From contig NC_087064.1 in assembly GCF_963678635.1 (NCBI RefSeq), forward strand, positions 81,835,847 to 81,899,846: 64,000 nt of DNA. The letters run 5' to 3'. Of the stretch, positions 11,419 to 24,899 are shown one piece after another (the first letter of the stretch is position 1; each line of letters opens with the position of its first letter). The DNA is from Symsagittifera roscoffensis. Taxonomy: Eukaryota > Xenacoelomorpha > Acoela > Convolutidae. The notes under the pieces were generated by a model. It was not told the DNA's origin and did no database searches. It saw only the letters and a program-made list of their open reading frames with translations. Both the position numbers and the translations under genes were made by a program.

Positions 11419-12924
11419 TATTCTATGTTTTTAAAATGCCATAAAAAACTTCTCTCAATTGTCAAGAATCATATGAACACTCCTAATTTGCCAGTAATGC
11501 AGAGCTTTTTGGTATATTTTTACAAAATTGAGATCTTCACAAAAGGAAGCAAAATTAATTTTGTAATATAACACTACTCGCATGCATTAAAACACAGAAA
11601 AGAACCTTTTCCGCAAAGAACCTTTCTAAAGATATCATTTTTCTTTATTAATTAACCTTTTACTAGAATATTTCCAACAGCAGTTGCAGGCATTCAGATT
11701 TAATTCACAAACCTTAGATTGCTAAATCGTGAAACTTAGTACGCGCAAAGAAACGCTGTTTCTTGGCTAGCAAATAGAAAAAATACTGACTGATTATTTT
11801 TTAACACTTCATTTGTTGATTTTGAAAAACAAAAATATATGAATTTGAAGCTCATTGAATTTCAGGAACAATTAATGTCTGACATTTTTTGATGAAATTA
11901 GCCCTATTTTAATTCCACTTTCAAAATTAAAATCGATCAAAACTTGCGTTACCATTACACTTTTACTGTTCGATAGTGGAGTTTGCTTTTTCTTAAGAAA
12001 GAAAACGATCTGAATTTAAAGGGAAATCAAAAACCAAACTACAGAAACAGAAATTTGAGCTTGAACAAACTTTAAGACTTTTCCTAAAAAAAATTACCAA
12101 GACCTATATTAAAGTATTCACTCTTAAAAAGTGTCTAAAAACGGCGCCGCAAGAAAAACGTTATTATGGCATATAAAGCTGCTTTAAATACGATATCGCA
12201 CACCGGCCATCTAGTAGTCTAAAAACGTGAAATTTTCAAAATCATTTTATTCACACAGAGGCGAAGTTGCACTTCGCATACACAAGCAAAAACATGACCG
12301 ATAACGCTACTGGGAAAAAGTGAATGAGTAAAACTTTGAGTCTACAAAATTTCTTAAGTGACGCACACCAATTCAGACGCATTAGCAGTAGCAGTCAATT
12401 TGAAAAAAGAAATTTATCAACAAACATGCCTCAATTTATAGATCGGATGCATTCAAACTAGTATACGAAAACGTTCATTAAAAACAACCGTCCCTGCCCA
12501 GGTTGGAACCCTTTTATTTTGCTGCTGTCTCCTTCCCTACCTCTACACTACAGATCCATGATGCCTTGAAGTTAAAGTGCTAATTGTAATATAAAAGTCT
12601 GGGTTTATATCCTTAGCATTGGCTGTACTAATAGCGTGATCAAAATGAACATTTTCAAAATGAACAAATTTTGTCGCAATAATATTTGCAACTTAGGTTG
12701 AAAAAAAAAGAAAGTTCATGCTATAACCTAAGCTACGCTTGTGTAAATACTGGGAAAGTGTTTTTGAATCAATTCTGGAAGAGCTTCACTCTGATATCTC
12801 ACTCGGAACCAACCGCCGTTTTGTTTGCTCGAAGACATTTAAGCGATTAAATATGAGTTATGAACACATTATGAACTACTCAAACCTTAGTTCATTATGA
12901 TCGTTGAGAGTTTAATTTATTTCA

Positions 12925-12955
12925 CAGAAGCGAAGCGGAGCTTCACACCACTTCC
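12925..12955. repeat. Short hairpin repeat, GCGAAGCGGAGCTTC type
   Basis: A palindromic core (gcgaagcggagcttc) followed by accacttccaatac. Relatives lie at 9823, 12255, 16320, 25255, 25903 and 36876, often preceded by cacagagg and followed by a cttgcgatac-like run. Confidence 0.6.
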
Positions 12956-13059
12956 AATACAACAATTAAAAAAGTGAGTCGGAAAAGGTCGAAAAAAAAC
13001 TAGGTGAAACAATTTTTTTTAAATCTTGATGAAAGAAAAGTAGAGGCCAACTGAAGGTG

Positions 13060-13960
13060 GAGGTTTCTATTTCATATTTTTTGATTTGTCATACTGATGC
13101 GGGATGCTATGGATAATTTCAAATATTCGACTTTGCCCAAAATCTCAGTTGTTTTTCTACTAAAATAATTGAGATAGAATTTTTTTCAAAACAATAACAT
13201 TTTTGCGAAAAGAAAACTTAAAAGTCGCCGCTTCTGCAGGAAAAATTCTTATCGCCAGTTTTTTTTATTGAACTTTATCTCAGATTTGATAGGGTAGTTT
13301 TTAAATAAAGTTTGAAATTAACAGAACGGTCGAAAATTCAAAAACTCAGCTTTCCGAATTCCATGATTTTTTTCTGCAAAAATAGGTCCTGTCGACTTAA
13401 CCAGAGAAAATTACCAAAACCAGGATCCTCGATTGAACAATTGATCTAAAAATGGGCAGTTTAGTTTTCGAGAAAAGTCAAATAGTTTCAAAAAACGGTA
13501 CAAAATAACAAAACTTGACTTTTCCAAGGGCCATAAAATTTCGTGTATAAATAATGGGGTAGATAATTATGCAGGACAACTTTTCAAAAACTGTTCTTTT
13601 GACTTAACCCAAAATCTCGAGAAAGGTCAAAGAAGTCCAAAAAACGGTCAAAAAATCAAGTTTTTGACTTTTCCCAGAGCCTAACTTTTTGTGTAAAAAT
13701 TTTGAGAACAGACATTTATGCAGGGGAGCTTCCCACATTCCTTTGTTAGAAAACCCAAAACTTCAGATTTAGGTAGAAGGTTTTCGAGAAAACTCGAAAA
13801 GTTTTTAAAAAATTGTTAAAAATCGAAAACTTGAATTTTCGGATGGCGATAACTTTTTTGTGAAAGCATTTGGGAGTGACCACTGTGGCATAGAAGCTTT
13901 TGACAACCCGTTCTCTACATTCAACTAAAAATCTTAGCAATACCCCGCAAGCGCGGCATT
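13060..13960. repeat. Degenerate tandem repeat, array 1
   Basis: Units of roughly 150-250 bp with recurring words: gagaaaagtcaaa or similar, aaaaaacggt, cttgactttt, tttgtgtaaa, then ttatgcaggggagctt (13569 and 13719). The same words occur at 35750-36870. Open frames here are by-products of the repeat. Confidence 0.55.
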
Positions 13961-14074
13961 GCAAGCTAGCAAATCATAAGGAAACGGAAATAATATAATT
14001 AAAAAAAAAATTGAAGAAAAATTTAAATAATTTCAGAACAACACAGCCAATATTATTCAAATTTGCAGTACTAA

Positions 14075-15010
14075 CCAAGTGGTCACTAAGCTGACAAGTA
14101 TTGAGACACCCATTGAGTCGAAAACAAGTAAATACCATAATAAATTGTTGTCATAAAAAATTATAAACAACCAAGTCTAAAAACTTTTGAAAATACCTTA
14201 ACCAAGAACACTTGATTTTTCAAAAACATCAATCATTTTTTGATATTAAGGCGACTCAAAAAAAAACAACGAAGCCAAAAAAACATAAGCCAAAACCTTT
14301 CAAGCCAAAAACACTTTTAAGCGTTCAAGCCGAAAAAAAACGAAGAGGTAAACATTCGTCAGGACTATTAATTTTACAAATTACAGGAGTTAATAAAATT
14401 ACTTGCATCTACGATGGAAAATGCTGACAACCAGTAGCGGCCTCCCCTTTGTACTATTTTGAAATATTCATTTTTGGCTGACTGACCTTAAAGTTTTTCT
14501 AAAGGCGCCTTTGGCGCCAGCCTACACTAATTTTGAGGGGGCAGCGCGCAGAAAAAAATGCATTTTTTTGGTCGAAATTTTCCAAAAAGTGCCTTAAAAA
14601 AAAACTTTTTTGGCCTTTTTCTAAAAAAAATTGGCTGCGGCGCAGAAAATTTGGGTCTTTACAGTGGTTTCGGAGAGCTCATAAAATCAATTTGGTCGAC
14701 CTAAAAAAAAGTCGACAAATTTTTTCAAACAGTTTTTTTGGAAATCCGCCCCCCCCCCCAGAAATTCCTATATCCGCGCCTGCTGACAACACAAGAAAAA
14801 TCTCCGATGTGGCAACTAAGCCGACAAAACATAATCAGATTAACAAAACTTTGACAATCCAATTTTTCCCCGGAAAAAATTTCAATTTCAATCATACTGA
14901 GAAAAAAGGTCTGGCCGGGACTCTAACCCCTGACCGTATTTGCTGGCAGTAGATCAAACTCAATTATATTAGATTGCTCCCATGGTGAAACTGGTTTTCT
15001 TCACCGGCTT
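14075..15010 (-). mobile_element. tRNA-SINE and tail fragments
   Basis: A minus-strand B box lies near 14913-14926 (plus strand gggactctaacccct), with ccagacc next to it. A tail with gatgtggcaactaagccgac lies at 14806-14825. A second, weaker tail is at 14080-14110 (actaagctgacaagt). The same tail word lies at 37669 beside another B box. A C-rich run is at 14751. Confidence 0.5.
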
Positions 15011-15313
15011 ATGCTGGCTGAAATTTGATTGAACCTTGACTTTGGCCTAATTAATGCTCGTTTCAGATGATATCACTCAAATTAAACAACAGATAAATTT
15101 ATAACTTCCAAAAATATACAACTCAAATCTAAAATCTGTATAAACTTTGTAAAAAACAATCAAAACTATTTAAGACTTTCTAGTTATTTAGTCTCGTTAG
15201 AGCCCAGGCATAGGCACAGTGTATAGGCACAGTTAATTGGGGTAAACATGTAGAGGACTTTTGTTCACCATTTGCGCGAGAATTAGAGCTTGTTTAATAC
15301 CTTGACCCAAAAT
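15010..15313. other. 3' flank of HENMT1
   Basis: AT-rich DNA downstream of the HENMT1 stop codon. No clear poly(A) signal or other gene is seen. Confidence 0.3.
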
Positions 15314-18300
15314 TCAGCTTCCCATTTCGATTTTCACATCGGCTTCATCGACTTGCCTGGCATTATTGGACCAAACATCTACAGTTGAGCACTGATTAGT
15401 GTCAGTATTCTCGGCAACTTGTTCACTACTCCACTGGTTGAAGTCTTCCTCAGTTTCAGATGGTGAATTATCGTACGGGTGGATCCATTTTACGAACGAC
15501 TTGCAACCACTTTCATCGCAAACTAGCTCTATTCCTGCGAACTCCTGAAACGACAATAGCAGCTGCAATTTTTGTCTAATTAGAAATAAATGTAGTTCTT
15601 TTACTCATTTTCAAAACGAAACCTTAAGTCTTCTTCATAAATTGAAAAAATCGGGGGGTTTCAAATTATTGCATAGATGCATTTTCGAGTCTGAGTGAAT
15701 AATAAGCATATCTGCTCAATATAATAAGGCTTTTATATGATATGTCACTCGACTCCATCTGAAATTTTTTGTGGTACCTGATTTTGCTAGGGAAGAAAAA
15801 CAAACCCTAAACTATAGAACACATTTGGGTGTTCGGAATAGTAAATTAGCCGAAGTATAAATAAAACAAAAACAAGCCGAGTAGATATGTACGGTGGTAG
15901 GTCAATAAACCGAAGAGCCAACAAGTCGTAAGTTAGATTACCATTCCAACAAGGCGAAAATTAATAATGCTATGCAACAACATATCAGATGGACCAAGTT
16001 AAAATCCCCGAAGGCTGTTTGGGGAGGATGTTAACTTGGTTCTAAGTTGAGAATTTCCAACCAATCATAATCGAGCATTCTACATGCAGTGCTTAGCAAA
16101 TTCAATCCGAATTAAATGCTGGGGTGGAAGATCTTACGGGGGGGGGGGGTGGTTACTTAATCCCAGAAGATTGCCGGTTGTTATGAAATTGTTTCGTTCC
16201 TAAAAATCTGATGCAACTTCGACTTCAAGAAGATATGGCGATTTGTTGAAGGCCCGTCATGATAAACACTGATTCATGCGCGAATCCTTTCGCGCCGTCG
16301 AATACCTTTCGTTCCGGAGCGAAGCAGAGCTGTTTGTCAATTTCGCTCTACTTAGCAACTCCGCGTTAGAAAATATTCCTCTTTTGATATTCGATTGAGC
16401 CTACTCAATTAAAAATTTGACCGAACTGTCTGACTGAAAAATCGTAGTAATTTTGGCCGAATTGTTTGTCCCCCTTTAACCTAATTGTTGGTGGACCAAT
16501 TTACATGCGTACGCCAATACTATTTACATCAGATAAAATATACACACCGCTGTGGCTCTAAGCTTGAAAACATCTTCCAACATCTGAACGTCTCCTTCAA
16601 TTTGCTGCTTCAAAATGGGAAATTCTAGAAACTTCTCCAATGGCATCACTGCCTTCTGAGGCTCATAGACTAACTCGGCTAATAATTCACTCTCGCGCGT
16701 GAGTCTGGAGATGACGTAACTCATTTCATGGATGATCCTTTGAGTTTGGCTGCGCTCATCAAACGGGTACAAAACGTCAACAACTAAAAATAATATTTGT
16801 CTTTATGACTCAATTCGACAAAAAAGACCATTATTCGATTTGATAACTCTTTCTAATAGGATGCGTAAATTCAATCAAATAAGAACAAACTTTACTTTTG
16901 CCACTAGTTTTAAGATTCGCATGCCTTTGCTTATGAGCAAGATGTAACCAATCAAAAATCGGCTATTTTTTTCTGACTTTAAATGTCATGTCAGCTTCCT
17001 GTCTTGTCTTCCTTAATGACTAGCATCATCTATCACAAAACGGATCCGATCATCTAGCAACCACTACCAATATGAGACTAATCAAACATTTATGATTACA
17101 CTAACAATAAGACTTCAATTTAACCCATCTTGAATCTAGAATGTAATCCAGCAAAGGATTACGTAATAAGGATTCCTCCAAAACCGCTTCAAGTGTAAAG
17201 TAAGACAAAGCGGTTTTGCATTTTGTAACCAATTTATATTTGTGAGCATTTTTTTAAACAAAAATATGAATTTTAAAATTCTTTACTTAACGCATCTTTC
17301 GGCAAGGAGAAAATTTTGGCAAACTTTCAGCATCAAAGAATGTGCTATAGATACTGTTGTACCGCCGCAACTAACTGGTTTCATATAATTGGCCATCAGA
17401 CTTGATTCTCTCCTCTTCTTCCAATTGTTGATGTTTTAGGGTGAAAAGTGCCATTTGAGAACATCCTCCCGTCACCTGTTCGCGGTCTTCTTTCGACTGA
17501 AACCCCAGGAAACCTGCAGTAGTTTTTACTATTATAATAATTTATTAACTTTTATTCTGTTGATTTAAAAATTCTTAGATATACTTCAGATCTGTTGGAG
17601 CTTTTGCTTTTTAATTGCGCTTAGAGCTTATGAATACTTCATTTGAGTTTTTTGGAGAAATAATTTGAATATTAGAAACAATGATTCTATCTCACCTATC
17701 TGTGATATCTCGACGTCATAGCCATACTTATTGCAGCAGTTGTCACACCACTGTTTGAACTGTTCTCTGCTCCACTCGAACTTGTGGTCCCAGTGTCTGA
17801 ACTGACCTGGCGAGAAGCCAAAGTACTTGTTGAACTCACCATTCGGAGTGGTGATAAGAGCTACCTAAGTAATGACGGATCTAAGTAAGACTCCAGTTGA
17901 AAAAAAAAACATTCAACAACTTTCTATAGAAATATAACAATCAATTCAATGAAATTTTGCTTCATCCAGAGATTTTGATGCAAAAACTCTTGGTGTTTTT
18001 GCATCAAGAGTTTACGGCTCGGTTTCAATACTAACTTTTGGTCTGATAAAGCCGAAGATAGTTTTTGGAACTTTTTCGAGCACGTCCGGATACAGATGCT
18101 CAATAAGTTCTATTGCAGACACCATGTCCACGTCTCGCAACCGATCGTCTAGGTTAGCTATCGAGCCACAGAAAACTTGCGCATGCAACTGTATATTTCG
18201 AGGTTTCACAATGAACTCGTGCATCAAGGGTTTGGCTCGGTATCTGCAAGCAAATTTCTGAGCTTAAATATTTACTAGCGCAAGACTCGCACCTACGGTG

Positions 18301-20360
18301 CTTCGAATAGATCGTTGAACGTATCAAGAGCTTCCTAAAACATTTAATTCAACCGTCAAGACAAAGTAAGCTCATCTTTCAGTGGTTTCTATTTCATTAA
18401 ATAAACTTTTTTAAAACCAACTTTTAGGCTATTTTTAACCAAAATGGTCATATCTCCAAAACTACTGAACTTCATCAGATATGAGACTTTAACAAAAAAA
18501 TGACGCTAAAAAGCCGACAGCATAACGGCTGTTTAAACGTTTCGATATTTGGAAGAAGGGTATATTTGTAAACCTTGGGTGTACCCTGACAGCACCGCAA
18601 GATAGGGTTGCGAATTTTGAAATTTTGTTTTTGGGAAAAAAGGAAATCATAAAAAACGCTAAATCTCAGAAACCAAGATCTTGCGCAGTAAAATTTGGAA
18701 GCCAGATTTGCAACCTCTGAGTGCACGCTGATAGCATCACACCATAGGGTTAAGATTTTCAAGTTTGATCAGTTTTTTTTTCAGTATGTTTTTTTGAAAA
18801 GACTATCCAAAACGCCATATCTCGAAAACCAAGATTATTTAAGAAGACATCAAAGAGAGCAGATTCACTTCCCTATATCGTAACATGACAAAACTCTAAT
18901 ATAGCGTTGAAAATTCCCATTTCTACCAGTTGTTTTAAATAGGTTTTTTTTACTTATTGAAAAAATTATGAGAAACGCCATATCTCGCAAAAACTTTTTT
19001 GACCAAAAAACGTTAGAGGCCATAAGATTTCAGCAGTACTATGTCATGGCTAGATTTGCAGCGCCTCAGTTTACCCTGGAACCATCCCACCATAGAGTAG
19101 AGACACGAGTTCCATCAATCTTTTTTGATTCCAAACGCCGTTTGAAGGCCAAATTTGCAACTATTTAGTATAATCTGACAGCACCCCACCATAGGGTTGA
19201 GAATTTTAAGTTCGACTTGTGTTTTATATCTAAACTTTTAGTAAAAAAAACCAAAGATAGAAATCGACATATCTCGAAAACCTAAAGGATTTGTGCAGTC
19301 ATAAATGGAGGGAAGACTTGTAACTCCTGAAAGTAACCTGACAACATTTCACTACAGGGCTGAGAGTTTTCAGTGGGGTTAGTTTTTTAATGTTTTTTGA
19401 ACAAAAAAATAAAAACCATGGATTACGCGAAATCTCGATGACTACAAAGATTTGAGCATTCATATTTAGACGCCAGATTTGCAAACTATGATAGTGCCCT
19501 GACAGCGCCCGACTATAGGTTTGAAAATTGCTATTTTGCTTAAGAAAACTGTGAAACAAAAATTTTGGAAAATTTGCATTGCGAATACAGGAAAAAAGTA
19601 GACTTAAAGCATTGCCGCTCTAACAGAATTGTAAACGTCGACTTGAGAAAACATTTTAACCCTTGTTATGTTTTGACCTTTCAACATATCATTATACTGA
19701 TTTCTTAAACATGTGCCAAGTGAAATTTCTGAAGCATTGCAATTTACGATACACTTAAGCGTGCAAAAATAATTTCAATAACAAACCAAAATATTACATT
19801 GAAAAAGCTTAAGCATGTCATCACCGGTACTTCTTAAACATGTTTCCAAAGAAATCCCACAGAAATAATTTAAACAGAGATAAAAATTAAGTACTTATAT
19901 TCGAACTTTCAGATTCGTTATTGCAAAAAAGTATTAATCTACAAGAACTCCGAAGATAATTTTAAAAAATTGAAAAGCTTGGATACAAACTAACAAGCAC
20001 TAATAACATAACCATTATCTACTATTCTTACTACGAAACTCCTCATTAATGGCTTAAAAAACATCTATCAGTTTTTTTTGTTTGAGTATAACGTTGAACG
20101 TACCCATGAAGTCTCAATAGTTCCTGGTCAATATCGACTCCAACTAGTCTTTCCAGGTTCAAAATGTTCTTATACATGATCAACATCTTGCATTCTGCAC
20201 AGCCAAAATCAGCCACACTTTTCACCTTGGACTTCTTCGCCACGTCCAGGGCAGCACTGTACCTCTGTCTGAACACCGGCGGACTAAATCTGATGTTGTT
20301 CACACTCTCCTCGTCATCTTTGTCAACTTCAGCAGATGGTTCAGATGTGTTTTCAGTCAT
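15314..20360 (-). CDS. HENMT1: HENMT1, small RNA 3'-terminal 2'-O-methyltransferase
   Basis: Five coding exons on the minus strand, all GT..AG and phase-matched: 20360-20104, 18243-18036, 17864-17696, 16783-16548, 15544-15314. Together 1101 nt, 366 residues. The enzyme methylates the 2'-OH of the last nucleotide of piRNAs (and some siRNAs) using S-adenosylmethionine and protects them from tailing and decay. Seen: SAM motif VADFGCAE with VGVDID (about residues 50-78); the HEN1 metal site ELIEHL (E131, E134, H135) and RHWDHKFEW (about residues 178-186) with TTPNGEFN before it. The C-terminal part (exons 4 and 5) is acidic and less conserved. Start is the ATG at 20360. All metal-binding residues I know of are present, so it looks functional and implies a piRNA pathway. 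Confidence 0.93.
18440..19530. repeat. ~160-bp tandem repeat in HENMT1 intron 1
   Basis: About seven diverged units. One landmark, (c)atatctcgaaaacc or close, starts near 18449, 18660, 18816, 18979, 19268 and 19429, with a degenerate one near 19130. A second, accatagggttgagaatttt or close, occurs once per unit. Spacing is 155-165 bp except for indels. Confidence 0.75.
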
Positions 20361-21159
20361 CGATTGTCTGAATTTTCAAAATACCCAGATTTTCGTCTCA
20401 GAATAGCGAAACATGTCAAATGAAATGTCATTTTTCATTTTTTTGAAAACCTATTTCAGAAGCTCGAATATATTTGATTCTGTATTCTGAGTCAATCGAA
20501 GTCGATAGGGTCAAATTTGTTGACCAGTTCGACCAAGCGAACCCCCCTGCCGCCCCTCCCAAGCAAATAAAAGACGAATTTTACAATTAATTGGATAACA
20601 ATGCAAAAAAGTCCAATTACAACCGGGTATGTTTTTAAATCAATTTTTTAACGGGCTGATAACAATTCAAGTTGTTGTTCCGACTTTCGAATTCAGTGAC
20701 GGAATATTTGTGCTCGGGATGTTTTTTTCTTCAGACAAATTTCGACTTTTTAACCAGCAATTTTTGACGAAGTTTTAATTGATCAATCGAAAAATATCGT
20801 TGCCTTGAGCTCAAAATTAAAAATATTGATTGAAATTCGCGTCTTTCAATTTGCGAAAAAGCGAAATAACTAAGTGAACTTTATCCCCCTAAATCAATTT
20901 GGGGGGTAGATTGTTCATATGGTCCTAGGTCTTTTCGCAAGAAGCACAAAAATTTCCCACCATATTCTTTCGTTAAAAAATTTCAAACATATTTTTTTTG
21001 CAAATTGCGTTATTCTTTGATTTCGTGTGATGATAGAATCTAAATGAAAGCCTAAAACTTCGATAGTAAAAGTAAATTAGGTACAATTGACGACAATTTG
21101 CCACATCGAAAAATCATCACATAAATATATTGAAAAAATCAAAAAGTTTTTTAACATTA
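20361..21159. other. HENMT1 upstream region
   Basis: Should contain the 5' UTR and promoter of HENMT1. No further exon is supported. C-rich and G-rich patches lie near 20544 and 20903. Confidence 0.3.
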
Positions 21160-22580
21160 CGAGGCCAAACTGTGAACTGGATAGGCGCACAATTTTGTGT
21201 CTGTATGTTCCAGGATTCCAGAGACAAGTATTTGAACATGTTCCAAAACGTAAGTTGATTCCACTTACAAGATTTACGTGGATTCCGCGTACATATACTT
21301 GTAACGTAAATTTTGTCGGTACATTTAATTTGTTGCGGATTCCGCAACAAGCAAATATAGCTAGTTGTTCTGGATTCCGCAACTGTAAAACGATTCCGCA
21401 AAATGTAAGTGGAATCCGCAAATGTAAGTGGAATCCGCAAAATTTGTAAGCGGAATCCGCAAACTGTAAAGGAATTCAGAAATTTGTTTATTACTCAACT
21501 TGCATATGCACTTGCGGAATTTAAAAGCAAGGACTTAACCATTGTCAGCGGAATCCACGAACAAAACATTGGTCAACTAAATCGATGGATGTCACACTTT
21601 AGTATTTGCAAGCAGTTTTTGCGATCATAGTTTTGGAAACAACACCGAATAAATTCATTGGGTTAATTCGGTTAATTCATTATTGGGTTAACATATCGCC
21701 GAACTAGGTCAGTATTTGGGATTCAGTAATTGAGATTCAGTATTTGGGATTTTGTATTTGAGATTCAGTATTTGGGAGCGTGAATTCATTTCATTTTGTT
21801 CACAGGGAGTAAATGATCCATTTAAATAATTTGAGTAAATTAGTTTTAGATAAAAATTACCAAAATTTGAATTACAGCAGAATTAAACTTCAAGATCAAA
21901 ACACGAATATATAGTCTTGAAAATGTTGCCTTATTAAACTATGTTTTGGTTTCGCATTTTGAAAATATTTCAAAATGGCTAAAATAAAACTTTTATTTCT
22001 ATTGAATGGCTTGAAATGAATTGATGATTAAGTTTACAGGAATTGAGATTGATGCAAGAATTGAGATTGAAGTTAACCTTTGTAGGAATTGAGATCGAAG
22101 TTGGCTAATTGACCAGAATTGAGATCGAACATTTGGCTTTCAACTGGTAGCTGATCAACGTGGTAATTAAAAAACATTGTTTTAAAAGCTTCTACACATA
22201 GATATATGTAAACGGAATCCGCAACCAAAATGCGGATTCCACTTTTATTTTGCGGATTCGACTTACAATTTGCGGATTCCACTTACAGTTTGCGGATTCC
22301 GCTTACAGTTGCGGATTCCGCAACAGCTCAATTCAACTATACACATGTCTCGTTATTTGTGTGGATTCCACAAACTGTTCTGAATTCCGCGAATACGATT
22401 GCGGATTCCGCAAATTCGCCTATTTTTGGAGCGATTTTGAACGGTACAGTGTTTTAGGTATTTGTTTGTGGAATCCAAAACAGCAAAGAAGATCAAAGAA
22501 AAGTAGCTAAGTTGCGGATTCCGCGACAAATCTGATTTGGGCCTGTTGCTGATCCGCTTACAATGCACAGTTTGGCCTCT
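21160..22580. mobile_element. TA-flanked foldback element with inverted motif arrays
   Basis: Left end, after TA, is cgaggccaaactgtg; right end is cacagtttggcctct followed by TA. The subterminal ggataggcgcacaa matches the 114-bp relative at 43521-43634. Each arm carries many copies of GGAATCCGCA (left arm mainly this sense at 21390-21470, right arm mainly TGCGGATTCC at 22210-22530), often spaced by gtaagt or cttaca. Inside are short repeats of attcagtatttggg (21708-21780) and aattgagatcgaa (22035-22130). No transposase is seen, so it is non-autonomous. Confidence 0.75.
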
Positions 22581-22599
22581 TAATGAATTTTTTGCAGAT

Positions 22600-23860
22600 T
22601 TTTTTTCGTTCTTCAAATAATAAATAATCTTCAAAATTATTTTACATGGGTAAAACTAAATTATATTTAATTTTTTCAGTTTATCTTGAAACTCACGACT
22701 GAAGGTGCTTTAATATGATATACTACTCGACTCATTCTGATGATTATTTGTGGTACTTGATTTTAAGTGGAAAAAAACAATCAAGAAAAAAAACTAAAAC
22801 AGACCCGAATACAAAGTTTCTCCCCATTTTCAATGGTCGTGCTTAGAAATACACAACAAACGTAGAGATCCTATGATTTATGTTTTGATCGCGAAAGTAG
22901 GAGAAGAGAGTTTTCACAAAAATTTCAGCAGAACTTTGTTGAAAACTTTATGGTACGCCCAAATTCAATTGCTGAGTTGATTCAATCAAAAAATGAGCAA
23001 AAATATCAAAATGAGCTAGCATATATTGCTGCGCTTTGTTTCAGCATTTTGTCTTTGGATTCAACAACAGCAAAAAAATCAACGAAAAAGCACGCCGCAT
23101 TTCACAAATCCTTGTCCAGTTTTTTTGCGGAATACCGACAGTCTTTTTGCGGAAAAAGACAGTTTAGCCTCGTACTGTAATGAGACCACCCAATGTAATG
23201 TGCTCCGATTTTGATAGCTTTTTATGATTTTACATTCAGAGAGAAGCAAAGTTTGAAGAGACTTAAATACAAGCAACAAATTCCCACAACTATGATACCC
23301 GTGCCAAAAACACTGATGTTCAACCGAACGGCGATTCAACTCGATAAAGTGGACATCTAACTCGCAATAACTTTAAGGGAAACTTGTTGCATTTTGCAAC
23401 AAGGGTCGACTTCATTGGCTCCTTCACTACGAAGAACAACGGGGCGCATTCCATGCGAATAGCTGCTCTTCACTTGCATGGTTAATCTAGCAATACAAGC
23501 CGATATCTGCAAGTTCATAATAGCCGAATGCACTCAAGCTTTCACAACTTTGTTCGGAGCGAACAGCGAATTCGAGCAACACCCCCAGTAGTTTCAGAAA
23601 CCAAAGCAGTTCGAAGACCAGAAAGAAATTCTTTGATGGAAAAGAAAAACTTAACAACCCACCACACCACACTCCGGGAGATCTTGAAAACCATTGTTAA
23701 ATGCTTCAAGGGCCGCTATTACAAGTTAATCGGATCACACGATATCACTGAAGAAATTTGGAAAATATTTGGCAAAAAAATACAAACCAGGGAATCTTAA
23801 CTGCTGGCAAAAAAGTCATCTGACCTCAAACTTGGACTCTCGCACAGAACCATTTTCTCC
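22600..23860. other. AT-rich intergenic DNA with MITE and family A fragments
   Basis: A family A fragment (22680-22850) includes gatatactactcgactc and caaagtttctccccatttt. A likely decayed relative of the TA-flanked MITE ends at 23172 (cagtttagcctcg then TA), perhaps starting near 22955. No real coding exon is recognised. Confidence 0.4.
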
Positions 23861-24880
23861 TGGGAAGACACTAAACGATCCTGCCAGAAGAATCTGATTA
23901 TTTATGTTCCAACCATTGAACTTTGTATTCGGGTGTTTTAGTTTTTTCCACAATAACTTAAGTACCACAAATAATAATCGGAATGGGTCGAATGACATAT
24001 CATAATAAAACTTTCTCGGTCGTGATTCGAACGACGTTGGACAAATATTATTTCTCAGTGTCGAGAACAACTCGTTTGAATAATTTGGACTAATTTCGAG
24101 CGATAAGATTAGCGAGCAGTCTTACTTTGTTTTCAACCAAAAACATTTACCAGAAATAATCAACGTACTGGGTGAAGTGATTTATCCTATTAAAGCCCTT
24201 TCAGTCTTGATTCGAACGACATTTTAAAATGTTCAAAACGTTGTCACAATGTCGAGAAAAACCGGTTTGAAATATTTGGAGTTTAGTCTAATTTCGAGCG
24301 ATTAAAGCAAGCGAGCAGGTGTATTATAGAAGGATAAGCCACAAAACTTTAATTTAACTTTTTTTTGAAATTTTTAGTGCTATTTTTGGAACAAAATTTT
24401 CACAATTCAAAAAATTCTGCAAAAAATTGCTACAAAAATTTTAGAAAATTAGTCAATTTCGACAAAAACTGACGCTCGATTTGATTATTTTCCCGTGACT
24501 GTCGAATACGCCTAAATTTTAGGTTTTAGTCAGATCCTTTCATCACACCACGCTAAAAAAAAACAAATAATAAATTTACAAAATCATGAAAGTATATTTT
24601 GAAGTTTTTAGTGCCAAATTTAAAATTGTAACAAAGATTTTAGAAGAGATTTTTTTTTGAATTTTGTTTTTTTTTCTAGTCATTTTCGACAAAACTGATG
24701 CCCGCTTTGACCATTTTACTCAGACAGTCAAAAATGCTTAAATTTTAAGCTTTCGTCAGATCCTTTCATCACACCACGCTCAAAAAAAAACAAATACTAA
24801 ATATGTTTTTTAAAACATGGTCGGAACATTCTGTGCTAATTGTACATCAACCGGCTATCTTTCTTTTTTCGCTGATTTTA
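23860..24880 (+). repeat. Dispersed repeat family A, longest copy
   Basis: Runs from the ccattgaactttgtattcgg block through ttttttccacaa, gacatatcataataa, tcgtgattcgaacgac and tgtcgagaa(c)aac, to an end with ggtcggaacattctgtgcta and accggctatc. Two internal segments repeat: 23995-24120 with 24180-24320, and 24455-24580 with 24690-24805 (cagatcctttcatcacacca in both). Confidence 0.55.
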
Positions 24881-24899
24881 TGTTCTGATCCAAAAAAGC

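Larger units (their letters stand above)
10700..13060. other. AT-rich intergenic DNA, no gene seen
   Basis: No open frame or RNA gene stands out. It contains the hairpin at 11294-11418 and two copies of the short hairpin repeat near 12255 and 12925. Confidence 0.4.

Noticed and set aside
21160-22580. CRISPR-like array
   Set aside because: The GGAATCCGCA motifs are short, irregularly spaced and in inverted arms of a TA-flanked element in an animal genome.
22950-23180. Frame with FFAEYRQSFCGKRQFSL
   Set aside because: Its 3' part overlaps the end of a TA-flanked MITE; no domain and no homologous style.
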